Shown here piece after piece: positions 7,490 through 14,984 of a stretch of DNA of 46,972 nucleotides (positions are counted from its first letter, which is position 1; each line of letters opens with the position of its first letter). Source of the DNA: an uncultured Oscillospiraceae bacterium (GTDB taxonomy: Bacteria; Bacillota; Clostridia; Oscillospirales; Oscillospiraceae); NCBI GenBank assembly GCA_947624065.1, contig CANQIO010000010.1:1-46972 (forward strand), in the 5' to 3' direction. The notes beneath the pieces were generated by a model. It was not told the DNA's origin, searched no databases, and saw only the letters and a list, made by a program, of their open reading frames with translations. Both the position numbers and the translations under genes were made by a program.

Positions 7490-9121
7490 GTGCAAGCGCC
7501 AGTTTCCGAAAAGCACCCCTTTTACTGCTACATATCGACGCGGGCCTGCTATGACCCGGCGCGGACCATCTATGTGTGCGCCCCGGACCGGGACGCCGCC
7601 GACATGGCGTCGCTGGAGCGCTTCGCCGCTTCCTCCGGCTGGCGGGACATCGCCGAGGCGGACGGCGCGGTGCTGGTCCTGCCCCTGGCCAAAAACGGCT
7701 GGGGCAGCGAGAGCGTTGCGCTGCTGCCGGAGCTGTACGCCGAGACCCAGGGAAAGTTCCCCGTCCCCCAGGGAGAGGGGCTCTACGGCCGGGGCGGAAA
7801 GCTCTGGTGCTGGGAGACGCTGATCTGCCTGGCGGGCTACGGCGAGGGCGCGGTCTATGCCGGAAACGCTCTGGCCGCCGCCCCCGGACGGTTCACCGCC
7901 GCGGCGCTGGTGGGCGGCGCGCCGGAGGACTTCTCCGCCGCCGACGCCCCCTCCGCCCATTTCATGACCGCCGGCGTCAGCGCCGGCTATGACAAAAAGA
8001 ACCGTGATGTCCCCGTCCGCCTGTGGATGTTCCTGGACCGCCCGGAACAGGGCCAGGCCGCGGCCCGGTACTTTTCCGGCGCGGAGCGGCCGGCCGGGAC
8101 AGGATGCTTCGACGGCGTTCCCGCCGCGCTTTACGGCGACCGGGTCCGCCTGTCCACTGGGACCTTCGGTCCCGAGCCGGCGCTGTCCTCCCTCATCTAC
8201 CGGGAACTGTTCGCAAAGACCATCCGCTGGAAATGCGGCCCCGACGGGGCGCTGGCAGACTTGGCAGGCCGGGAGGAGCTGATCCGCTCCGGCCGGTTCG
8301 CCCGGCACACGGTCCGCTCCGGCGGGCGCGAATATGACATCCTCGTCCACGTCCCCAGGGGACGGGAAGGCCAGCGGGGTCTGCCCCTTCTCATCAGCCT
8401 CCACGGCCGGGGCGAGCCCGCCTGGATGTTCTGCCAGAAAAACGGCTGGGAAGAGCTGGCCGACGAGACGGGAGCGTTCCTTCTGGCCGTGCCCGACTCG
8501 CCGGAGAACATCTGGTTTTTGGACCGGGACGGCGGCGCCCTCGGCGCCATGGTGGAGCTGCTGGCGGCGGGATACGGCGTCGACCGGGAGCGGGTATACC
8601 TGACCGGCTTTTCCAACGGGGCCATGATGACCCGTCAGGCCGGGACCCGGTACGCCTCCCTCTTCGCGGGCCTCTCAGCCTGGAACGGGCCGTCCAGCGA
8701 GGCGCTGCCCGGCGCCGACGGCTGGCAGGAGGATCTGGCCCGGCTGGAAGAAGAAGGCTGGCAGATGCCCTATTTCGCCTATGCCGGGGATCGTGACGGC
8801 GTCGCGCCGCCCGACCGGGAGGAGCTGCTGGAGCGGATGCTGCGGCTGAACGGCTGCGCAGACCGGCAAAGCCCGGACGCGGTCTGGACCGACAAAGACC
8901 GGTACGCCCCCGACCGGGGCTACCGCCAGGGAGAGCGCATGACCAGCCAGGTCTGGCTGGATGCCGCGGGCACGCCCCGGGTGGCCATGACCGTGATGCG
9001 CGACATGCCCCACGGCGCCATCCCGGACGAGAGCCGCTCCGCATGGGAGCTGCTGCGGCGGTACCGCCGCCCGGCGGGAAGCCGCGAGATCGCGGTGATA
9101 CCTCAGGACAAAAACGCGTAG
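7490..9121 (+). CDS. Tandem alpha/beta hydrolase, PHB-depolymerase-like esterase domain at C-terminus
   Basis: A 543-aa cytoplasmic protein with two hydrolase-like halves. The C-terminal half (about 280-525) resembles PHB depolymerase/LpqC-type esterases: core strand LLISLHGRG (300-308), nucleophile elbow GFSNG with S375, acid candidate in YAGDRDG (D434/D436), histidine H508 in MPHGA. The N-terminal half (about 15-240) also looks like a hydrolase fold, but its elbow reads GYGEG at 116-120, with Gly where the serine should be, so it is probably inactive. GTG 7490 is used because GAGAGGAGG ends a few bases upstream and no earlier in-frame codon has a binding site. Likely removes acyl or lactone ester groups from the imported substrate; the substrate is unknown. 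Confidence 0.75.
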   Translation: MQAPVSEKHPFYCYISTRACYDPARTIYVCAPDRDAADMASLERFAASSGWRDIAEADGAVLVLPLAKNGWGSESVALLPELYAETQGKFPVPQGEGLYGRGGKLWCWETLICLAGYGEGAVYAGNALAAAPGRFTAAALVGGAPEDFSAADAPSAHFMTAGVSAGYDKKNRDVPVRLWMFLDRPEQGQAAARYFSGAERPAGTGCFDGVPAALYGDRVRLSTGTFGPEPALSSLIYRELFAKTIRWKCGPDGALADLAGREELIRSGRFARHTVRSGGREYDILVHVPRGREGQRGLPLLISLHGRGEPAWMFCQKNGWEELADETGAFLLAVPDSPENIWFLDRDGGALGAMVELLAAGYGVDRERVYLTGFSNGAMMTRQAGTRYASLFAGLSAWNGPSSEALPGADGWQEDLARLEEEGWQMPYFAYAGDRDGVAPPDREELLERMLRLNGCADRQSPDAVWTDKDRYAPDRGYRQGERMTSQVWLDAAGTPRVAMTVMRDMPHGAIPDESRSAWELLRRYRRPAGSREIAVIPQDKNA

Positions 9122-9145
9122 GCTGTATAGCCGAAGGAGGCGCCT

Positions 9146-10126
9146 ATGTACATTCCCCCCAAGGTGAAGCCCCTGTGCCCGCCGGAGAAGCCGCCCCGGT
9201 TCGAGGACGTGCCCTATGCCCAAGTGACGCTGGACGACGGCTCGCCTTATACCCTGCGGCTGGACATCTATCAGGACCCGGCCCAGAGCCGGCCCGGCCC
9301 CTGCATCGTGTACTTTTTCGGCGGCGGCTGGATGTGGGGCGAGTATAAGCAAAAGACTCAGAAAGCCGTCTACTGCCGGGACCTGGTACGTCTGACCGAC
9401 CAGGGCTTCACCGTGGTGTGCCCCGACTACCGGCTGGCAAGCCAGGCCATCTTCCCCGCCTGCATCCACGACTGCAAGGGCGTGATCCGGTTTCTGAAGG
9501 CCAACGCCGCCCGGTTCAACATCGACCCGGAGCGGATCGGCGTGCTGGGCAACTCCGCCGGCGGCCACCTGGCCGCCATGGTGGCCATGAGCGCCGGCCA
9601 TCCCGAGATCGAGGGCGACGTGGGCGGCAACCTGGACCAGTCCAGCGCGGTGAAGGCGGCGTGTCTTTTCTACTGCCCGGCGGACCTGGAGCAGGCGCTG
9701 CTGACCAACGCCGCCCAGAGCCAGGCCAAAGACCTGACCGGCACGGAGATCGAGAACGTGGGCAACGACAAGGCGGACATCATTCCCGCCCTGATCGTAG
9801 GCTACACGGGCCCCGGCCGGACCATCCAAAAGCTGGCCCAGGTGGCCCAGCGGGGCGACCGGTCCGATCCGGACTGGCCCTTCATCGAGCTGACCCGGCT
9901 TTGCAGCCCTGTCACCTACGCCAGCGCTGACTGTCCTCCCATCGCCATCTTCCACGGCGGGCGCGACCCCATCGTGGACATCCAGCAGAGCGAGATCCTG
10001 TACCGCGCCCTGGTGGCGGCGGGGGCGGACGCCACCTATCTCTCTTATTCCTACGGCGGCCACGGCCCCTCCCTGGGACCGGAGCTGGACCAGTTCGCCT
10101 ACCGTTTTCTGACGGAGCGGCTGTAA
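9146..10126 (+). CDS. Alpha/beta hydrolase, acetyl-esterase (Aes/HSL) type
   Basis: A 326-aa serine esterase of the hormone-sensitive-lipase/Aes group. The nucleophile is S137 in GNSAGG. The acid lies in HGGRDPIV and the histidine in YGGHGP near the C-terminus. The family oxyanion HGGG motif appears as FFGGGW (57-62), with Phe in place of His. No signal peptide. AAGGAGG lies just before the ATG, 24 nt after the tandem hydrolase. Two different esterases in one operon suggest an acylated, possibly O-acetylated, sugar-acid substrate (inference). Confidence 0.85.
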   Translation: MYIPPKVKPLCPPEKPPRFEDVPYAQVTLDDGSPYTLRLDIYQDPAQSRPGPCIVYFFGGGWMWGEYKQKTQKAVYCRDLVRLTDQGFTVVCPDYRLASQAIFPACIHDCKGVIRFLKANAARFNIDPERIGVLGNSAGGHLAAMVAMSAGHPEIEGDVGGNLDQSSAVKAACLFYCPADLEQALLTNAAQSQAKDLTGTEIENVGNDKADIIPALIVGYTGPGRTIQKLAQVAQRGDRSDPDWPFIELTRLCSPVTYASADCPPIAIFHGGRDPIVDIQQSEILYRALVAAGADATYLSYSYGGHGPSLGPELDQFAYRFLTERL

Positions 10127-10147
10127 AAAAGACCCCATGTGGATCGT

Positions 10148-10173
10148 CGTCCGCCCCTGTGGCAGGGCGGACG
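10148..10173 (+). other. Intercistronic hairpin before the permease gene
   Basis: CGTCCGCCC (10148-10156) pairs perfectly with GGGCGGACG (10165-10173) around an 8-nt loop, without a T-run. It lies in the 111-nt gap between the esterase and the permease and resembles the other unpunctuated hairpins of this operon. Confidence 0.55.
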
Positions 10174-10237
10174 CGCAGATAAACAAACCGATCCAGCAAA
10201 CCCAAACCACTTATTTCAAGGAAGGAAGGAACAACAA

Positions 10238-11512
10238 ATGACTACCCCAATGATCATCGCACTGGGCATCACGATCCTGATGATCGTGATGATCATGTCC
10301 GACAAATTCGCCTTTGGCGCGCCTCCCCTGATCTGCTGCGTGCTGCTGGTGCTCTTTGGCATCTCCACGGTCCAGGAGGCCTTCGCCGGCTTCGTGAACA
10401 ACAGCGTGGTCATGATCGCCGGCTTTATGGGCATCATGGCGGCCCTGCAAAAGACCAGCCTCATCACCAAGGTCAAGCAGGTGATGCTGAACCTGGCCAT
10501 GAAGGGCGGCTATAAGAGCTACGTACTGCTGGTCGTCATCGCCATGCTGGCCGGCTCCGTGTTCGGCGCCGGCGCCACCGCCTGCTACGTGCTGGTGCTG
10601 AGCCTGGTGTCCACCATCCCCTACAACAAGCAGCTGCCTCCCTCCAAGCTGATGATGCCCATGGGCTTCGCCACCAACCAGCCCCTGGTCCCCATCAACG
10701 TGGCCCTGCATCTGGGCATCACCGTCCAGGTGCTGGAGACCGCCGGCTGGGACATGGGCGCCGGCATCCCCACCATCCAGTTCTCCCTGGTGAACGTGAT
10801 CATGAACGTGGCGTTCCTGGCCTGGTGCCTGATCGGCTTCAAGCTGCTGCCCGACCATGAGATCGCCGCCGCCGAGGCCTCCAACAACACCGCTGAGGCC
10901 GAGAAGCTGCCCAAGTGGCAGGAGAACCTGATCTACGTCTGCTTCGTGGTCGGCGTTCTGGGCATGGTGTTCCAGAGCAAGATCGGCAACGCCGGTTATG
11001 TGATCCCCGCCCTGTGCGTGGCCGTGCTGGTGACCTGCCGCGTGCTCACCTTCGGCGAGGCCATGCACAACATCGGCGCCCCCGTGGTGCTGATGATGGC
11101 CGGCGTCGTGGGCGTGGCCGACGCCCTTGCCGGCACCGGCTTCACCGCCATGATCGGCGAGAAGATGGCCGTTCTGCTGGCCAACGTGAGCCCCTTCATC
11201 ATCGTGCTGGCCTTCTCCCTGCTGGCCTCCACCCTGGCCACCTTCACCGGCTCCAACCTGGGCACCGCGATGGTGTTCGCGCCCATCGCCGTGGCGGCCT
11301 GCATGGCTCTGGGCTACAACCCCACCGCCGCTGCCACCGCGGTCGTCATCTCCTCCTGGAACGGCGGCTATATGCCCGTCGACGGCATGCCTGCCATGAT
11401 CATGGGCATGGGCAACTACAAGCTCACCGAGTTCTGGAAGTTCTCCGTTCCCATGTACTTCGTACGTATCATCTTCTTGAGCCTGGGCGCCGTGCTCGTG
11501 TTCCCGCTCTAA
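10238..11512 (+). CDS. Ion-transporter superfamily permease (SLC13/CitM-like)
   Basis: A 424-aa integral membrane protein with about ten to twelve hydrophobic segments in two similar halves, as in SLC13, CitM and related carboxylate or ion carriers. A hydrophilic loop near 215-230 (EASNNTAEAEKLPKW) splits the halves. GSNLGTAMVFAP near 345 and SSWNGGYMPVDGMPA near 375 sit in re-entrant-like regions. ATG 10238 follows AAGGAAGGA at 10222-10230; an upstream in-frame start would run through the hairpin. It may import the substrate or export a product. It duplicates the function of the TRAP system at the start of the island, so the two may carry different compounds. Confidence 0.7.
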   Translation: MTTPMIIALGITILMIVMIMSDKFAFGAPPLICCVLLVLFGISTVQEAFAGFVNNSVVMIAGFMGIMAALQKTSLITKVKQVMLNLAMKGGYKSYVLLVVIAMLAGSVFGAGATACYVLVLSLVSTIPYNKQLPPSKLMMPMGFATNQPLVPINVALHLGITVQVLETAGWDMGAGIPTIQFSLVNVIMNVAFLAWCLIGFKLLPDHEIAAAEASNNTAEAEKLPKWQENLIYVCFVVGVLGMVFQSKIGNAGYVIPALCVAVLVTCRVLTFGEAMHNIGAPVVLMMAGVVGVADALAGTGFTAMIGEKMAVLLANVSPFIIVLAFSLLASTLATFTGSNLGTAMVFAPIAVAACMALGYNPTAAATAVVISSWNGGYMPVDGMPAMIMGMGNYKLTEFWKFSVPMYFVRIIFLSLGAVLVFPL

Positions 11513-11543
11513 GCGGCGGTTGCTAAGAAAAGGAGAATGTGGT

Positions 11544-11990
11544 ATGATCGTTGAGTCACTGGAAAAGCTGGGGCTATACGCGCCGCACATTCCCCATCTG
11601 GCCGATGGGCTGGCCTGCCTGGCCGCCCATCGGGACGACCCCGCGCCTGCCCGCTATGAATTCAGCGGCGGCTATATGATGCTCCAGGAGGGCACCACCC
11701 GCCCTGTGGACGATGGCGACTATGAGGCCCACCGGGCCTATCTGGACGTGCAGGTGGTCCTGGGCGGCGGCGAGACCGTCATCTGGGCCGACATCGACGC
11801 GCTGACCCCGACCGGGTCCTATGACGCCGCCAAGGACAAGATCATGCTGGCGGGCGCCGGCGTCCCGGTCCGGATCGATCCGGGCATGTGCTATGTCTGC
11901 TGGCCCCACGACGCCCACAAGGCGTGCCGCTGCCTGACCGAGCCCGGTCCCTTCCGGAAGGCGGTCATCAAGCTGGCAATCGAGAAATAA
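11544..11990 (+). CDS. YhcH/YjgK/YiaL family protein (NanQ-like anomerase)
   Basis: A 148-aa single-domain cupin-like protein of the DUF386 family. Characterised members speed up sugar anomerisation, including NanQ for N-acetylneuraminate. The family-typical AHRAYLDVQVVLGG segment lies near residues 62-75, and the metal-site histidines include those in WPHDAHKAC near the C-terminus. AGGAG at 11531-11535 fixes ATG 11544, which is 31 nt after the permease. Its presence says the operon substrate passes through a cyclic sugar with an anomeric centre, in line with a nonulosonate-like or aldonate-linked compound. Confidence 0.87.
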   Translation: MIVESLEKLGLYAPHIPHLADGLACLAAHRDDPAPARYEFSGGYMMLQEGTTRPVDDGDYEAHRAYLDVQVVLGGGETVIWADIDALTPTGSYDAAKDKIMLAGAGVPVRIDPGMCYVCWPHDAHKACRCLTEPGPFRKAVIKLAIEK

Positions 11991-12010
11991 TCGCAAGGGA
12001 GTCGAACATC

Positions 12011-12976
12011 ATGCTCGTACCTGTATTACTGTTTATCGTGGGTCTGCTGTGCCTGATCAAGGGCGGCGACTGGTTCGTGGACGGCGCGGTGGGCATCGCC
12101 CGCCGGTTCCACCTGCCAGAGCTGCTCATCGGCGCCACAGTGGTCTCCATCGGCACTACCCTGCCGGAGGTCATGGTGTCCACCACCTCCGCCCTGAAGG
12201 GCATCGGCTCCATCGCCTACGGCAACGCCATCGGCTCCGTCATCTGCAACACCTCGCTCATCGCCGCCATCACCATCGCCGTGCGGCCCGGCCCGGTGGA
12301 TAAGAAGGCGCTGAAGACCCCCGTGCTGTTCTTCTTCACCGCGGCGGTGATCTACGCCGTCGTGGCCTACACCACCGGTAACTTCACCCGTCCCATCGGC
12401 CTCATCATGATGGCGATGTTCATCGTGTACATGGTCGTCACCGTGCGGCAGATGAAGGGCGCCCCCCAGCCGGAAGGCGAGGACGCTGAGGAGCAGGAGG
12501 ACATGCCGCTGAGCAAGAGCATCATCCTGCTGGTACTGGGCGCGGCGGTGATCGCCGTGGGCGCCGACCTGCTGGTGGACAACGGCACTCTCATCGCCCG
12601 CGCTCTGGGCGTGCCCGAGACCGTCATCGCTCTGACCTTCGTGGCCTTGGGCACCTCCCTGCCCGAGCTGGTCACCGCCATCACCTCTCTGGCCAAGGGC
12701 CACGGCGCCCTGAGCCTGGGCAACGTGATCGGCGCGAACCTGTTCAACCTGGTGCTGGTCAGCGGCGTGGCCGTGACGCTGGCGCCGTTCCCCATCCCCG
12801 AGGCGGCCACCATCGCGGGCCACAACGCCTCCCTGGTGATGGATCTGCCCGTGATGTTCGCGGTCATGCTGCTGCTGACTGTGCCGGCCCTCCTGAAGGG
12901 CAAGCTCAGCCGTCTGCAGGGCATCGTGCTGCTGGCCATCTACGCGGCGTTCTGCGTCATCCAGTTCACCCTGTAA
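12011..12976 (+). CDS. Calcium/sodium antiporter family protein (CaCA)
   Basis: A 321-aa cation exchanger with two inverted alpha-repeats. The first has GTTLPEVMVST and GNAIGSVICN, the second GTSLPELVTAI and GNVIGANLFN. The acidic residues of both repeats (Glu in LPE) are present. About ten membrane segments, with an acidic loop (EGEDAEEQED) in the middle. AAGGGAG at 11995-12001 precedes the ATG. The exchanger is unusual inside a sugar-acid operon. It may dispose of calcium or sodium that enters with a TRAP- or SLC13-carried substrate, but this is inference. Confidence 0.87.
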   Translation: MLVPVLLFIVGLLCLIKGGDWFVDGAVGIARRFHLPELLIGATVVSIGTTLPEVMVSTTSALKGIGSIAYGNAIGSVICNTSLIAAITIAVRPGPVDKKALKTPVLFFFTAAVIYAVVAYTTGNFTRPIGLIMMAMFIVYMVVTVRQMKGAPQPEGEDAEEQEDMPLSKSIILLVLGAAVIAVGADLLVDNGTLIARALGVPETVIALTFVALGTSLPELVTAITSLAKGHGALSLGNVIGANLFNLVLVSGVAVTLAPFPIPEAATIAGHNASLVMDLPVMFAVMLLLTVPALLKGKLSRLQGIVLLAIYAAFCVIQFTL

Positions 12977-12997
12977 GCAAACACGAAAACCTGATCC

Positions 12998-13031
12998 CTG
13001 CCGGAGCCGACTGCTTGGTCTGCTCCGGCAG
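12998..13031 (+). other. Hairpin before the regulator gene
   Basis: CTGCCGGAGC (12998-13007) pairs perfectly with GCTCCGGCAG (13022-13031) around a 14-nt loop. No T-run follows. It could be an operator, a weak terminator or an RNA-stability element between the exchanger and the regulator. Confidence 0.5.
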
Positions 13032-13067
13032 CCGGTATAGAGGACCCATCGCAAAGGAGGAAGGCCA

Positions 13068-14855
13068 ATGCCCCGTTCCGATATCAACATCCTGGCCGTC
13101 GCCCCGTATGAGAGCATGAAAGCCGCCATGGAGAGGGTGGCGGAGGCCTATCCCGAGATCCGTCTGGAGGTGTATACCGGAGACCTGGAGGAGGGCGTGG
13201 AGGCGGTCCGCAGCGCCGGACCGGACAACTTCGACTGCATCATCTCCCGGGGCGGCACCGCCCAGCTCATCCGCCGGATCACCGACGTGCCGGTGGTGGA
13301 GATCCCACTGTCGGTCTATGACGTGTTGCGCGCCATCAAGCTGGCGGAGAACTACACCGACCTGTACGCCATCGTGGGCTTCCCCAACATCACCGGAACG
13401 GCCCACATCCTGTGCGACCTGCTGCGGTCCAACGTGGACATCCTCACCGTCCACGACGCCCGGGAGGTCGCCTCTACCCTGTCCCGCCTGGTCCAGGGCG
13501 GCTACCGGATGGTGGTCTGCGACATGGCCACCCACACCGCCGCCCGGCAGATGGGGCTGGACGCCTTCCTCATCACCTCCGGGGAGGAGAGCCTGCGCGA
13601 GGCCCTGGAACAGGCTCTGACGGTGAGCGCCGGCTTCCGCCGGCTGCGGGAGGAGAACCTCTTTCTGCGCGGCGCCCTCCAGGAGACGGAAAAGACCGTC
13701 GTGCTGGACGGGCAGGGCGCGCTCTATTTCTCCGCCCCCACCGAGCCCGCCGCCGAGGCTCTGAAGGTGCTGCGCCAGCGGCTGCCCGCCCTGCAGGAGG
13801 GCTCCGCCCAGCGGTTTTACCACAATGAACAGGGCACGCTTTACGGCGTCTCCGCCCAGGCCGTCACCATCGGCCAGCGGAAATATTACCAGTTCCGCTA
13901 TGTGGAGGAAAAGATCCCTCTCCGGTCCGGACGCAACGGCATCCGCTCTTATAACAAGAGCGAGTGCATCCATCTGCTCCAGGGCGGGATCTACGGTCTG
14001 CGGGGCCTTTTGGGCGAGCAGGAAGCGGCCGTGGATACGGCTGCGGCCACCCGACAGCCGGTGATGATCATCGGCGAGCCCGGCACCGGCAAGGACCAGC
14101 TGGCCCGCATCCTCTATCTGCGCGGCCCTCTGCGGGACAAGCCCTTCGTGGTGCTGGACTGCGCCGCCATGAACGACAAGAGCTGGAACTTCCTGCTGGA
14201 CCACTACAGCTCCCCCCTGAACGGCTCCGGAAACACTATCAGCTTCCGCCACATGGAGGCCCTCTCTGACGCCCGGTGGCGGGAGCTGCTGGCCGCCATA
14301 TGGGAGACGGGCCTGGCCAGACGGGTCCGGCTGCTGTTCGCCATCACCTGCCCGGAGGGGCGGGCCCTGCCGCCCCAGTGCCACGAGCTGGTGTCCTCCC
14401 TGGGCTGCATCACCTTCCGGCTGCCAGCCCTGCGGGACCGGTCCGACGAGATCACCTCCCTGGCCAGCCTGTATCTGGCCAGCCTGAACCTGGAGACGGG
14501 CAAGCAGATCTCCGGTTTCGACGACCGGGCCATGGAGCGGCTGCGCTCCTACCGCTGGCCGCAGAATTACGCCCAGCTGGACCGGGTGCTGCGGGACCTG
14601 GTCCTGCACACCACCGGCCAGTACATCCATGGCGCCGCGGTGGCCGATGCCCTGCAGAGAGAGCGGGGCCTGCTGGAGAACACCGCCCCGGCGGCTCTGG
14701 CCGTTGAGGGCCGGACCCTGGAGCAGATCACCACTGACGCGATCCTGCAGGCCATCGCCGCCCACGGCGGCAACCGGACCGCCGCGGCGCGTCAGCTGGG
14801 CATCAGCCGCTCCACCCTGTGGCGGTATCTGGCCAGGACGGAGGACATGAAATAG
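13068..14855 (+). CDS. PrpR-N type regulator with degenerate sigma-54 AAA+ domain and Fis HTH
   Basis: A 595-aa regulator. Residues 1-190 form a PrpR_N ligand-sensing domain (SRGGTAQLIR at 60-69). About 205-285 looks PAS-like. About 320-515 is a remnant NtrC-type AAA+ domain, and 565-590 is a Fis-type HTH (GGNRTAAARQLGISRSTLW). Walker A (GEPGTGK, 336-342) is intact. The GAFTGA loop that contacts sigma-54 is absent, and the Walker B region reads TISFRHME (390-397) without the LDE aspartate. It probably does not activate sigma-54 RNA polymerase and may act as a classical repressor or activator. AAGGAGG precedes the ATG. As last gene of the island it likely senses the substrate or an intermediate. 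Confidence 0.82.
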   Translation: MPRSDINILAVAPYESMKAAMERVAEAYPEIRLEVYTGDLEEGVEAVRSAGPDNFDCIISRGGTAQLIRRITDVPVVEIPLSVYDVLRAIKLAENYTDLYAIVGFPNITGTAHILCDLLRSNVDILTVHDAREVASTLSRLVQGGYRMVVCDMATHTAARQMGLDAFLITSGEESLREALEQALTVSAGFRRLREENLFLRGALQETEKTVVLDGQGALYFSAPTEPAAEALKVLRQRLPALQEGSAQRFYHNEQGTLYGVSAQAVTIGQRKYYQFRYVEEKIPLRSGRNGIRSYNKSECIHLLQGGIYGLRGLLGEQEAAVDTAAATRQPVMIIGEPGTGKDQLARILYLRGPLRDKPFVVLDCAAMNDKSWNFLLDHYSSPLNGSGNTISFRHMEALSDARWRELLAAIWETGLARRVRLLFAITCPEGRALPPQCHELVSSLGCITFRLPALRDRSDEITSLASLYLASLNLETGKQISGFDDRAMERLRSYRWPQNYAQLDRVLRDLVLHTTGQYIHGAAVADALQRERGLLENTAPAALAVEGRTLEQITTDAILQAIAAHGGNRTAAARQLGISRSTLWRYLARTEDMK

Positions 14856-14896
14856 CTCCGCGCAAAACCGCTGTCCAGCGCCTTTTCAAAACGACA

Positions 14897-14930
14897 AAAG
14901 TCCGTACTCTTTGAAAAGAGTACGGACTTT
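14897..14930. terminator. Bidirectional terminator, 16-bp perfect stem
   Basis: AAAGTCCGTACTCTTT (14897-14912) and AAAGAGTACGGACTTT (14915-14930) are perfect reverse complements. It separates the + strand island from the convergent ABC cluster and has T-rich tails in both directions. Confidence 0.9.
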
Positions 14931-14984
14931 GTCTATGGATGCTGCGCGCTTCCCATGGGCCGCGCGGGAGGATGGAGCTGTCTC

